A stretch of DNA of 64,000 bases, taken from assembly GCF_014805625.2 (NCBI RefSeq), contig NW_023998566.1, positions 768,569-832,568 of the forward strand, read 5' to 3'. The notes under the pieces are model-generated. The model did not search any database and had not been told where the DNA came from. It saw nothing but the letters and a program-made list of their open reading frames with translations. Position numbers and translations under genes: made by a program. How positions within the stretch are numbered: the first letter of the stretch is position 1; the number at the start of each line of letters is the position of its first letter. This stretch comes from Glossina fuscipes. Taxonomy: Eukaryota; Arthropoda; Insecta; Diptera; Glossinidae. Positions 11,937 to 22,626 of this stretch are shown here, piece by piece.

Positions 11937-12230
11937 TCAAAGGTTAGCCAGATAATCTCCTAGAATACTCCGAATGACAATGACGTCATGCAGATATGCG
12001 GTTTCCATATCGGTGCCAATGACACTATTCACGGCGCTTTGAAACATTTCAGGTGCTGTGTGTAATCTAAATGCAACTACTTTCCATTGAAAAAGTATCC
12101 GTTTGGATTTTGTAAAAATAGTGTCAAGCTTTCTACGTTTTTGCAATGGTTGTAACGTCTGGCTATGCCAATGTAGGGTGTTATTATATTTAGTTTTTCT
12201 CTCAGTTAACAATATGATTTGATTACCCAT
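11937..12230 (-). pseudogene. Ty3/Gypsy-like reverse transcriptase fragment
   Basis: About 97 open codons include 'FQWKVVAFRLHTAPEMFQSA', matching the 'PFGL..AP..FQ' RT block, and 'YLHDVIVI' at the position of the catalytic 'YLDDI.V', where one aspartate is replaced by histidine. A shorter copy of the same words lies at about 10690-10850 in unit 1. The fragment looks Gypsy-like although the neighbouring blocks look BEL/Pao-like, so the duplicated segment may join two elements. Confidence 0.6.
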
Positions 12231-12237
12231 TATAATA

Positions 12238-12246
12238 ATGATATTC
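12238..12246. repeat. Target site duplication (left) of I-like LINE
   Basis: ATGATATTC lies immediately outside the poly(T) run that is the minus-strand poly(A) tail. The same nine bases occur at 18062-18070. Confidence 0.7.
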
Positions 12247-12522
12247 TTTTTTTTTTTTTTTTTTTTGTTTGTTTAGAGACGGATTGGACCAGTTAAGTTA
12301 ATGTTAGATCCATAATCCAGAAACGAAGTTGAGAGCGATTGGTGAAAAAATTTAAGCACAGGTAGACTGATGTGGCAGAGTGTTCGCAATGAGAGGCTCT
12401 GTTCCGCTGTCAATCCATAAATCACCGTACTTGGTACTGTACTGTCAAGATCCGGCTAATAATGCCGATAAAAGAAAAAGTGTAGGCGATTCGTGATTGT
12501 AATAGAAATACTAAATGTAAAA

Positions 12523-15500
12523 TTAGAATGAAAACTCAGCTGATTTGATAAAGGCAGTCAGTTGCTTCAAATGCCTAAAGTTAACAGCACGAAAAATTTC
12601 ATATAGATTGTTATACAGGTTAAATATACTGAAAGATTGTCTAAGGATGTCAAACCTCCTGCACTCAAAAATAAGGTGCTCGGCAGACTCACTGATATTG
12701 CAATCCTCACAGATGTCAGAGGAGGAGACTTTGTCCATTTTAAAATAGACCTTGTCGTAGGTGTGATTACTCATAAGACGGTGAAGAACTTTAAATTCCC
12801 ATGTTGTGAATTTTCCTTTAGGTAGAAGCGTGGGTGTCAAAAAAGGGTAAATTTTGTAGAACAGCCGGTCACTTTTTTCTCTAGCTAAAACATGATACTC
12901 ATCTTTCCATTCTTTTATGATGAGTTTTTCGACTAGCAGAAGAGCTTCGCTGGGGGGTAGTTTATGGACAAAACTGTACCATCGAACCTAGCTTGACGAG
13001 CATGGAAGTCAGCTTTTTCATTGATACTAAAACCGCAGTGACCTGGGATCCAGATGATGCGGCAGTTTTCAATACTTGGGTCTTTTAAAAGGTTGTAGAT
13101 ATCGAAGACATACTTAATGAATGGGTCTTTGTTCTTGATTAAAATTAGAGCAGATTTGCTGTCAGAGAAAACTACAAATTTTTTCAGCTTAATTTCAGAT
13201 GCGTGGATGATTGCTTGTCTGATGGCCAGAAGTTCAATGAAAGTGGATGATAGTTCTTGTAGAACTTTGAATTTTCCTATAAGTAAGTTTGGGTATTCAA
13301 TAATTGAAAAACTAGAGATGTCCGAATTGATAGATCCATCCGTTGCGTGTATTTTGAAGTTATTTTCGACGAAGTGGTTAAGTTTTTGCAGACAAGCGAT
13401 TCGAAGACAAGACCCTGATCGATTTTTTTTTGAGTTGGTGATTGAATTAAGTAAGTTTAATTCAACTACGCATTTATCATGAATAATATTATTCCAGGAG
13501 GGTATTGAGTTAACTTTATTGAAGATGTTACGGAATTTTTTGAAGCAGTTAGAGTAACTACTGATAACATGATTGTGTCTGGAAGCGACCTCGTCAAAGA
13601 AGACAGGTTTGAAGATTTTTACCTTGAGAAGTTCTTTTGCTGTTACAAGATAAATTCTCTTAGCAACAGGGAGTTCATAAGAGATGGAACGTAAAATTGA
13701 TGTTGGTGTTGAGGGGGACAAACCGGTACAACGTCTTAGGATTGAGTGTTGAAAGGTTTGTATTTTTTTTAATGTATACGCAGGAGCGTTATACGATATA
13801 GAGTAGGGATATTCAATTTTGGATCTAACAATAGATTTGTAAACGTTTAATGCTTTCCTAGGTGGGAGTCCGGTGTGAATGTTGGTCAGAAATTTGATGA
13901 CATTTGAGCCTGTGTTGCAATTTTCGAGGCTATCCTTGTTATGCTCACGCGTGGTTAAACTTGAGTTGATTATTCTGCCCAAAAATTTAAAAGAGGAAGA
14001 CGGACTGATTTTTATACCATTGATTGTAATGTAAAAAAATTTTTTGGGACCCTTAGCAAAGCGAATGACTTTTGATTTTTCCGGGTTGAAAGTTAGATTT
14101 AAGTCTGCACAAAGTTTGTGAAAAAGATTGGCTTTAGTGTCGAGGTTACGGACTGCTTCCATTAATGATTTTCCAGCAGAGATGATGAGGAAATCGTCAG
14201 CATATTGAAATAAATGGGTAGAATTGTCCTGTAATTGATGTAAACCGGCTGTGTATAAATTGAAAAGAACTGGGCTGAGACAGCTACCTTGAGGCAATCC
14301 TCCACAAACTTCGACTGTATGTGAATCTAATACGAGAGTTCTCGAGGAAAGAAAGTTGAGAACCCAATGCCTATTTTGTGTCGGGATTTTAAAATCAGAT
14401 AGAATTTGGTCCATTTTCGCTAAGTTTACACAGTCGTAAGCTTTATTAATGTCTAAGCAAAGCATGACTACCTGGTTTCCATTTGATTTTTCATTTGCAA
14501 TTGTGAAAAGGACTTCATTAAGGCACATACCGGTGGAGATATTTTTTTGGTAAGCAAACGACCTTGACGGGAGAAGGTGTGAGTGATTCAGGAATTTTGT
14601 TAGTCTTTCTTTAATCATTTGGTTGGTAATTTTTAGAAGAACAGGCAAGAGAGATATGGGTCTGAAGTTAGTGAATATTTCAAGATCTTTTCCGGGTTTA
14701 GGAATGGGCACTATTTTAATTGTACGCCAAACGGTGGGAAACGAGTTGGTCATCCAGCGCTCATTTATAGCAGATAGCAGGGTTAGAAGGCTTGGCATGG
14801 GAAGGACCTTTATCATTTCATATTTGATTCCGTCATGGCCTGCTGCTGTGGACTTCTTTTTCGACTTAAGGACGTGCATGAGTTCATCAAGGGAGAATGG
14901 AGAGATGTTTTCCATCCGAGAGTTAAGTAAGGAGGTTTAGAGACCACATGTCGAGGGAACTTGAGCTTTCAGCCATTCAAGGTAGGATTTGTTGTTGAGA
15001 TCATCCCAAATTCTTTTCTTCTTTTTTTCCAATTTCTTTTTTGTGGTGCGATGACCATTTAAAAATTTCCAGAATGGCTTTGTATTGCTATTTGAGCATA
15101 GCTCTTCGATAACGAGGGCTCGGTGGCATCTTTTGGCTTTTCTAATCGATTTCTTCCATTCTTTTTGTGATAACTTGAAATCTTCAAAATTAGAAATATT
15201 GGGGTATTTGGAAAATTTTTGTTTAGCAGCCTGTAATCTTCGGAATTGTGAAGTGAGCAGCTCGTTCCACCAAGGTTTTGGTGAGTAGGAATTCGAGATT
15301 TGGATGTCGGATTTGGCGTTAATTATTTCTTGTTGAAATGAGCACTGGATAGATTCGACCTGTGGCTCAAGACATACGTGAATAAGATTATTTAGGAGTT
15401 TTTTCCTCGAGATAAAGTCATTTATCTTGTACGAGGTAATAGAGGTGGCATTAAACAGAATAGGATGGTGGTGGCTGTTTCCCAGGAAAATTTCTTTTTT

Positions 15501-16109
15501 AACCTCCCGTTTGAATGTGAGATGGGTTGCGTTAGTGAAAGTAAGATCCAACACGCTACCACAATTGTTGGCCGTAGAGTGAAAATAGATTGGTGAATTA
15601 TCATTCAGACAATAGAAGTTACTAGCTTTAATGATTTCTTGCAAGGCTTTGCCTTTATTGTTTGACACGGAGTCACCAAAGCAAGGGTGTCTTGCATTGA
15701 AATCTCCTGCAATTATGACATTGTGGAACCTATTGAGCATATCACAGAGACGATTAAAGACATCCCGGAAAGATTGAATGGGGATGTTGGGCTTGAAATA
15801 GCAAGCAGCAATGACGATATTAGGTTTTGGACAAGACGTTTTGATAATGACAATGTCAGCAGTCGATTTAAATGGGATTTGTTTGAAGGATATGCCTTTT
15901 CTGGCAAGGATGGCAACACCTCCATAGCCGTCATTTCTACATTTATAAGCGGAGTTGTAATTTGAGATTTTGAGATCGGGAATTTTTTCATCGGACCGAA
16001 AGATTTCACTCAAGATGGCGAAATCAGTTCGGTTGGAATTTATGAAAAAATCAAGAGAATGGGCATTACGCCTGAAGCTTTGTACGTTATACTGTAGGAA
16101 GGACGTCAT
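12523..16109 (-). pseudogene. LINE ORF2: endonuclease, reverse transcriptase, RNase H
   Basis: The ATG at 16109 opens an APE-type endonuclease: 'QYNVQSF', 'LSEIF', 'YGGVAILARKG', 'IIAGDFNARHPCFGD' and 'HHHPILFN'. An in-frame TAA at 14937 separates it from the RT, and the same frame continues with 'AGHDGIKYEMIK', 'LCLDINKAYDCVN', 'GLPQGSCLSPVLF' and 'FQYADDFLIIS'. RNase H follows with its four acidic residues in 'HATDGS', 'FIELLAI', 'FSDSKSALI' and 'NEKADFHARQA'. A frameshift at a run of six Cs near 12958 moves the C-terminus to another frame, ending at 12523 with the zinc motif 'CEDCNISESAEHLIFEC'. With one nonsense codon and one frameshift this is a young, barely decayed pseudogene. Confidence 0.9.
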
Positions 16110-17598
16110 GAGAAATGTTAGAACATGATAAGGCCGACCCAGATGTACCTTGTTTTAAAAGATCAAATTTTGATTTAAGGGAACTTATTTGGATGGTTTT
16201 AAGCATGTCTTCTTGAGAAGAGATGGAGAAAATCCTGAAAATCTTTTCCAGAATTATCTCCATTTCAGTGGATTTATGGTAATTGATGATGCTTTTCAGG
16301 GGTTGGGGTAGGTTTTTTTGACTCCTGCGACTTATTACTGTAAGCCGAGGGCGTCTTGAGAGACATTCTATGCAAGGACTTGGGAATACTTGTTTTATTT
16401 TTTAAAACTGCATTGAACTTTTGTTAATTAAAATATTATTTGCATCAATAGTAGGGTCTCTGATATTGTTAGGAGCATTGCTGTCCTTCATTGCTGGGAA
16501 GTTTACGTCATAGTTTTCAAGTAAATTGTATGGGTTGTTAGAGAATTTCTCTTTGTATTCTCTAAAAGATAAGTTCTGGATGGTTAAAATTTTTTTTAAA
16601 TTTTCCTCTTTCTTTCTTTTTGGACACTCTCAAAATGTTACGTTGTGGTCCAGCGACCCGCAACCTAGACATTTGATTGAGAGGCATGAGTCCGTAGGGC
16701 AGGCCGGTGACTTGCCACAGTTCAGGCATCTGCTTTCCTTACTTTTGCAGAATTTGGCGATGTGACCAAATCGGCCGCAATTATAGCAGAGCCTGACGGA
16801 AGGAATGAAGTAGTCAACTGGAATATAGCAATAGTTGAATTTTATACTCTTGGGAATTAGTTTACCCTTGAAACCAATTTTTAGGCTGTTTGTTGGGATG
16901 AACATTTCTCTGTCTGCAGGGTCTCTTCTGAGGATTCTTGTAACAGAAATGATTTCAATATCAGAGGTAGCTGAGTTGAGAAAGTCCTCTTCCTTAATTG
17001 AAGGTGGAATGTTTTTTACGATCCCAAATTTTTCTGTGAAAATTCTAGGGATGTAGGCCTTGCAAGACTTTGGACCAAAATCATTGTTTATTATAAAGTT
17101 GTTGGCATCAACCGCAGTGGCAAAACCAAGTTTGGCTTTGCCATTGGTGATGGTTTTGATATTAATCAAACCATCCAATTTGAGATCTTTGATGTGTTCG
17201 TAAAAAAATAAATCTGAGTTAAGGCGAAAAGGTTTCTCTAGGTTATTGTTACATACTTCAATGAATACGTAGCACTCACCGGTCGTGTCGTCACTATAAC
17301 GATTTGGACTAGTTGGGTCAGAGCTCTTTCCTTTTATGGGACTACGATTATTGTTACTGTTCACAGAGCTGTCTTTATTGGGAGGCTTATTCCTAGAGGG
17401 AGCGATCGGGGACTTTAAGGAGGTGATATTGACATCCTCAGTCAAGTCTTTTACAGATGAATTGTTCTTATCAGAGATGATCTTTTTGAGACCTTCGTTC
17501 TGGGCTGTGATTTTTCTTTTAAATGAACCCTTGCTATGCGTGATTCGAACAAAATTTTCGAAATCATCATCGTTTGATAACATGTTTGAGAGCCTCAC
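16110..17598 (-). pseudogene. LINE ORF1 (gag-like nucleic-acid-binding protein)
   Basis: The first 322 codons from the ATG at 17598 are open. They contain a lysine/serine-rich N-terminus, a central RNA-binding-like region and CCHC zinc knuckles beginning 'CYNCGRFGHIAKFC', then 'CLNCGKSPACPTDSC' and 'CLGCGSLDHNVTF', the last interrupted by a TGA at 16630. The frame continues beyond it to a second stop at 16402 and then stays open up to the ORF2 start at 16109. The original protein was therefore probably over 450 residues and abutted ORF2. ORF1 of I-type elements packages the RNA in a ribonucleoprotein particle. Confidence 0.85.
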
Positions 17599-18061
17599 CC
17601 CCTTGAGGGGCGGGCGACTTTTAGGTCTCGTACTAGATTAAAGGCAAGAGAAAAGGATCAACTGACTTACCGAGAAAAGAAGGGATATGGAAATCAGCCG
17701 TTTTTGGTGGAACCGACAGAGACAGAGAACAACAAAGCCTTGTAAGTTAAAGCAGTTTTAACAATTTGACAGGAATCGCCGCTACTTGATGTCCAATGTA
17801 CAGGTGAGTTGACGAAGTGAGTCTTGTCAGGATGAGGTTGAAGACAGCAGGTGCTGCTGCGCAATTTGCGGAGAAACACAAGGACGTCGAAGCCTTTTTA
17901 ATTTTGTTTAAATGCCGCAACTTCACTATATATATTTTCACTACTTCAAGAGTTTTCAGAAACGAAAAAAAAAGGAGAATTTTTTCTTTTTTTGTTGAAA
18001 AAAAAATTTATTTTTCAAGAATTTTCTGCAAGAAAGCGTCTTATTTCATGCAGAGTTGCCG

Positions 18062-18070
18062 ATGATATTC
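18062..18070. repeat. Target site duplication (right) of I-like LINE
   Basis: ATGATATTC is identical to 12238-12246 and marks the 5' border of the minus-strand LINE. Confidence 0.7.
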
Positions 18071-18759
18071 AATGAAACGGAAAACTAAGAGCGAAGAGCT
18101 TTCTTTTGACTTTTCCGAATTTTTGTTGTCAATATCAAAAGTACAACCCCCGCGATGTTAAACATGAAATTAAAATTCTTGAAAATACCGAAGTTTTTTT
18201 TGCACGTATTTTGTGGCGTTATACGCTGACCGCAAGCTGAAATAGTGTTAATGAATGGAGCAAAAGAAGATAAAGCAAACCTAATATTCCACTTCTTTTT
18301 CTTTTCCACAATTAGGATTGGTGCCGTAAAAATTTATATGCAAAGAAATGAAAGCTTTATTATGGGAAATTCTAAATTCTAGCATATCTGATTTTCGATT
18401 TAAGACCATCTCTTTCCGAAAGCATCGAAGGCTGAAAAGAAATCAAAGAGTTATAATTATTTTAATCTCTCCCACATGCAAATGCGTGTATATATCTGAT
18501 CTAATACCTTTCTCCGTTTGTTAATATAGTACCTAACATTTGAACTGAAGTATAATAGCAAAAAGAGTGAAACATGGTGCTGCAGTTTTCTTTGTGTCAG
18601 TGTTTCACTTTGATGAAGCGAATAAGGGAATAAGGTATAATTCTTTTTAAATATCTTTTATAATAATAGAAAATTTCTCTTCATGGCCATTCTTCATGTT
18701 TATGGTTGCTCTTTGATTCTTTATATATCTTAGGTACATCATCTTTCAATCTATTTTGG
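18071..18759. other. Intergenic, nothing recognised
   Basis: AT-rich, no supported gene. Confidence 0.45.
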
Positions 18760-18999
18760 TCATCTATTTTGATCATCTATTTTCGTCAATTTCGCGTTAG
18801 TAAGCAGATGATAATTCCCATGATATGGAGTGAGTAACATGTTGTCGCGGAAATCAGACCAATGTATTGGCTCTGTTAATTGTGCCGCGTTGCTTTCATC
18901 TTTAGTTAATTGGATTTTCTTCTGTCGATAACCTCTTTGGCCCTTCCACAGATGGATTTTTGTTTGACGAATAATAGAACTAAAAAATGGTGTCCACAA
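18760..18999 (-). other. Uncharacterised open frame downstream of Gypsy pol
   Basis: A 79-codon frame on the same strand as the Gypsy pol remains and 430 bp downstream of them, where an env or 3' region would lie. It is lysine- and tryptophan-containing with no motif I recognise. It could be part of the same element or a chance frame. Confidence 0.2.
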
Positions 19000-19428
19000 T
19001 GGTTGAACATCTGTAATGTGAGTTTTCCCACAATCTTTTTTTAAATATTGTGGTTGTGAAGCTTACGCGCGCGAATGTCAAAATTTTGCGACAGGAGATG
19101 GTGGGCTGGAATGACAGAAAAGAAAAAAGAGAAATTGGTAAAAAGTTAAAAAGCACATATCAAAAGCAATATCATATGGATTTATTGTGAACGAATTGGA
19201 ACAAGTATGGAACAAAATCAGAAAACGTCTATATATTAAACAAAATTGTTCTTAAATTTTCCATATTACAAACAAAACAGTTGGGTGATGACGTATGAAA
19301 AATTTAACTGTGACTCTGGTTTTCATTCGAATTTGTTCAACAACTAGATACGCTTAGTTGCTTCGTTATCCCAAAGACTCCTGGCTTTTCATAAGAAGAG
19401 CATGTAAATTAGAATACAGATAATTACC

Positions 19429-20196
19429 CTATAAATTGTTTGTTTTTTCTACGCATTTTTTAAGTGTTTCTACGGGTGAATCATCGATTTGTTGAGAAAT
19501 TTTCGCTAGCTTCAATTTATTAGCTAATACGGTTTCCTCTCCACTGTTAACTTTAATTACAAGCGTTTTAATAACTTTGTAAGGTCCAGTATAAGGCGGC
19601 TGTAAATATGGAATCGTTTTTGAAAACACTTAGGAACATGGTGTCATATCAGGTCAGGGGTGTTTCAGTGTCGACTTCTTTTGCAAGCTTGAAAATTTTT
19701 GTATTCTCGCAAAATCTCCCTCGTTGCCGATCTGGTATGTTTCAATTTTTTGATTTCTGACAGAATATGCAAAGTTTTAATAATCCAACGGTTCCCGTGG
19801 ACATCAATGAAGGCAGCTTGTAGATTTTAAATTAGGATGTGACAAGTTATACATAATATCAAATCTTTCTTTCCGAAATTTTTGCGTTGCGTGTGAACGT
19901 ATAACGGTTGTAGAACAATCACAAAGAATTTCAAAATTTTTATTTGGTAATTCAATTTTCTTCAAAACTGTACACTCTTCGCTTGATGACGATTGAACTA
20001 AATTTTCTAATCCTTCATCAGATTCTTGAAGTCTTGCCAACAAATCGTAATCAGTACTACTTGGCTTAGAAATAGTTTCAATTCGTAATAGAAAATCAAC
20101 TGTTACATTATTTTTTCCTTTGGCGCATCTTATGTCGGTATTGTGTAGTCCCATATAGTCCAACTGGCGTAGTTGCCTTGGCGAAGCTTTATCCAA
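19429..20196 (-). pseudogene. Ty3/Gypsy pol remnant (RNase H end to integrase C-terminus)
   Basis: At the upstream end the minus strand reads 'KASPRQLRQLDYMG' followed by 'DIRCAKGKNNVTVDFLLRIE', matching the end of Gypsy RNase H ('SPRQLR.LD....F.TDI....GK.N.VAD.LSRIE'). It then reads 'KFRKERFDIMYNLSHPNLKS', the start of the integrase zinc-finger region. After a frameshifted gap, 19629-19429 gives 'LQPPYTGPYKVIK', the integrase C-terminal block. Most of the integrase catalytic core between them is missing. The upstream RT lies outside the piece or is lost. Confidence 0.75.
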
Positions 20197-20715
20197 TTTT
20201 TTACATATAGCTATCGTAAGAGACTTGTACTCTACATAGATTGTGAATGCCCATCCAAGAAGTATATAAAACGCCGTCCTAACGTGCTACGCTAAGATAG
20301 CTCGCTTGTAGTCGATCGTTAGACTATAATGGCGTTGTGTTTCCGTAAATTTTTTTCAGAAATATCTAAGCGGTACCCAACAATCATTAACGTATTGTTG
20401 CAAAACGGGTTGCATACCAACATTTGAAGAGACGATCCACAGTGGTAGAGAAGATTATTCAATCGGATAGGTACGAAGGGAGGCGTCGGTAAGTTGTTTT
20501 TGTTACAATGGAATGTGTTTCTTAGTTCATCTTTTTAAACAACTACTCTTTTTTCTTTTAACACCTTTTTAAAGCCTTGAGAAAGGAATTTCCCGCCTAA
20601 TTCGGAAATGAACTTTGAATAGACAGTAAGAAGACGAAGGGGTTGCCTGAGACTATGTACGTTTTCCGGCACTTCGTTTTTTTGCATTGCTTTTACATAA
20701 TCTGGATTTGGCAAT
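20197..20715. other. Intergenic left flank of the Polinton
   Basis: No gene is recognised. The six bases before the Polinton end are GGCAAT. Confidence 0.45.
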
Positions 20716-20860
20716 AGTAGTATATACAGGGGGGAACGTCGACGCGAATTTTAGCGCGCAACAAAAAGGACATTTTTTTTTTTTTTTTTTTTTTGGTCAT
20801 CAAAATTTTTCGACCTTTCCGTATATGAGTATATACATGAGGGGAACGACGTCCGCGCAC
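20716..20860 (+). repeat. Terminal motif repeated directly inside the Polinton end (left)
   Basis: The outer motif AGTATATACAGGGGGGAACG (from 20719) recurs at 20828-20860 as AGTATATACATGAGGGGAAC followed by GACGTCCGCGC. The copies are about 110 bp apart, on the same strand, with a T homopolymer between them. The right end has the same arrangement. Confidence 0.75.
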
Positions 20861-20869
20861 TTTCCCGCT

Positions 20870-21330
20870 CCCGCCACATGACCGCACATCCAAAACCACA
20901 CATGACCACATACATGCACACACCACCGAGTACGCATGCCCGCCGACCTACAATAACCACTCGCCGCCCACACACAATCACCCACATACAATACCATCTC
21001 TCACATCTACTAACAATTCCACATGTAACTCTCCTTCCCCTCACAACGCTGATTCTTCCTTCCTACGCGGACGAACACATTTCATCACATGCCTTCCTTC
21101 GCAATTACACACCCTCATATAACGCTACCAAACAATTACCTCCCATTCATCTTACCTCCATTACACACCTCCCCCTCAACAAACGAAAAACCAAGGACAT
21201 GACTTATTTATGATTCCCATTACAACAAAGAAACACGATCGTGCATGCACACGTCTACACTAATTCACACGAACACTTGTCTTCATTACACGCATCTTAA
21301 CGACCACACAAAAAGGATTCCTTCACTATT
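20870..21330 (+). other. Strand-asymmetric (G-poor) region in Polinton TIR
   Basis: The plus strand is rich in A, C and T and very poor in G, and the mirror region at about 33230-33660 is correspondingly C-poor. A 111-codon frame (20878-21213) stays open in both TIRs, but the two versions differ mainly at amino-acid-changing positions. I therefore treat it as non-coding, perhaps replication-related sequence. Confidence 0.5.
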
Positions 21331-21691
21331 TACGATTGCGATAAAAAAAACATATAAGGAAGGAAACACGATCGTCCATACACATGTCTACACAAATTTC
21401 CACGAAGAAAAAAAAAAAGTGCACTCTGGGTGATACGCATATCGCAATTCAGAACACTTACCGGTGTCATGATCCTTCCTCATTTCTATTTTTTATTATC
21501 ACTATTTCCATTCGTATAAATACTCCGCTGAGAATGGAAAAAGAACTAGTATTATGGTGCGTTATAAATGAAAAAAAGAAAAGGTCAAACGGTATTTATG
21601 ACCACACTTAAAAGTATTTATACAGAAAAATAAAAGAAAGATGGAATTTTACAGATAACGCTTGAAGGTAAGTTTACCGACATTTCTATCA

Positions 21692-21699
21692 TATATAAG
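21692..21699 (+). promoter_or_regulatory. Candidate TATA box upstream of TIR zinc-finger gene (left)
   Basis: TATATAAG lies about 95 bp before the ATG at 21793 and is conserved in the other TIR. This is inferred from position only. Confidence 0.35.
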
Positions 21700-21792
21700 C
21701 AGAGTTTTCTCTTTAGTTATTTTCAAAAATACTACAACCGCCAAATCGGTTAGTGAATTAATTACTTTAAATAAAAAATAGAAAAAATTGAA

Positions 21793-22612
21793 ATGGAACG
21801 TAACACACCTAAGTGCACTTTTTGCCATGAGACAGTTGAGAATTTACTGGAGCATTTGCAAGAGCTTGTCAGCTAGGTTTGCAGCAAGCTGATTCCTTGA
21901 ACGAAGGAAAAATTGGCGACCGACAAACAAGGTGTAATTTCTGTGGTGTGATTGTAACCGAACACGAGTTGTTGCATACCCATTTATACAAAGAGTTCGT
22001 GGTAAGCTGTGAAACAGCATTTAAAGAAAACCAGCCTCCTACTTCCAGAATGAATGACGGACCGTCCACAAGAAACGGCGGTAAGCGTAAAGCAGTGTTT
22101 GAAGCTAGCACCAAGAAGAAAGTTCCTGCCAGTGGAGTGTATTGCGAGCCCTGCCAAGTTTTTGTGATGCAGACAAAGTACAAAAACCATTTGAGGACCA
22201 ACAAGTACAAAGAGAAGGCAGCTGTGCTCTTAAAAGAAAATGTGTTCATCACATCTCATGTTTTTAATAGACCTTTCTTCTGATTCTGAATGACGCCTGG
22301 AAAACATCAGGACAAAGATTTACAAAGATAGATAAGTTATCAATTGACACAGCCTCTAAAATAGTCGGATGTCAGGCAAAAGCAACACAATATTGAGAAA
22401 AGATTGCCCTTTATTTGGAATCACCGGAGGGGGAGTTACTCTGGATATTTCTTTCGAAGCGCCTTAGTCAAGTATTCCCATCCAAGAATCCGTATAAAAT
22501 GTTAGAGGAAAATATTATCCAACATATTATCTTCCGGGGAAGAGACAAATCTATAGGTAATGCACCTATTTTTGAGTTTATTCCAAATGAAAATAAAGAA
22601 TTTAATATCTAA
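21793..22612 (+). pseudogene. Polinton TIR zinc-finger protein, left copy
   Basis: The ATG at 21793 opens 'CTFCHETVENLLEHL', a CxxC...H half-finger. The frame stops about 80 bp on and continues in the next frame from 21879 with 'CNFCGVIVTEHELLHTHLY' and later 'YCEPCQVFVMQTKYKNHLR', C2H2-like fingers followed by a basic tail. Beyond the TIR edge at 22256 the coding signal goes on in another frame to 22612 ('EGELLWIFLSKRLSQVFPS'), with a stop near 22395. The gene is therefore split between repeat and unique DNA. The presumed role is DNA or RNA binding. The early frame break is present in both TIR copies. Confidence 0.6.
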
Positions 22613-22626
22613 AATGAAATTTTAAT

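Larger units (their letters stand above)
9698..12230 (-). repeat. Tandem duplication of a decayed retroelement pol fragment (two units of about 1.16-1.2 kb)
   Basis: Unit 1 runs from about 9698 to 10854 and unit 2 from about 10855 to 12055 and beyond. Both start with 'gtgtat.ggtcaa' and both contain the same series of blocks in the same order and orientation, including 'tagttatgctcaataaca' (9795 and 10953) and the words around 10700 and 11940. Unit 2 has an extra segment of about 95 bp near 11033-11128. The duplicated DNA is retroelement coding sequence on the minus strand, described in the next entries. Confidence 0.8.
12247..18061 (-). mobile_element. Nearly full-length I-like LINE with poly(A) tail
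   Basis: The element is about 5.8 kb on the minus strand. It has a 5' leader (18061 to 17599), a gag-like ORF1, an ORF2 with endonuclease, reverse transcriptase and RNase H, a 3' UTR and a poly(A) tail (T run at 12247-12266). A perfect 9-bp duplication ATGATATTC flanks both ends, which defines the borders and indicates complete-length insertion. RNase H in ORF2 places it in the I/LOA-type group; the poly(A) tail differs from the TAA-repeat tail of the I element at 40.25 kb. Only a few lesions break the two ORFs. Confidence 0.85.
20716..22256 (+). repeat. Polinton left terminal inverted repeat, about 1.54 kb
   Basis: It matches the reverse complement of 32280-33804 throughout, with small indels and a few percent substitutions (about 8 differences in 220 bases compared by eye near 21880-22100). 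Homology stops sharply after GTGTTCATCACATCT. It contains a terminal motif repeated inside, a homopolymer T run (about 20775-20794), a strongly G-poor region (about 20870-21330), and the 5' part of a zinc-finger gene. Confidence 0.93.

Noticed and set aside
13117..13482. 121-codon plus-strand frame within the I-like LINE
   Set aside because: It is the antisense shadow of the RNase H region of ORF2.
20878..21213. 111-codon Thr/His/Pro-rich open frame present in both Polinton TIRs
   Set aside because: The strand is G-poor, and the two TIR versions differ largely by amino-acid-changing substitutions; composition explains the protein.
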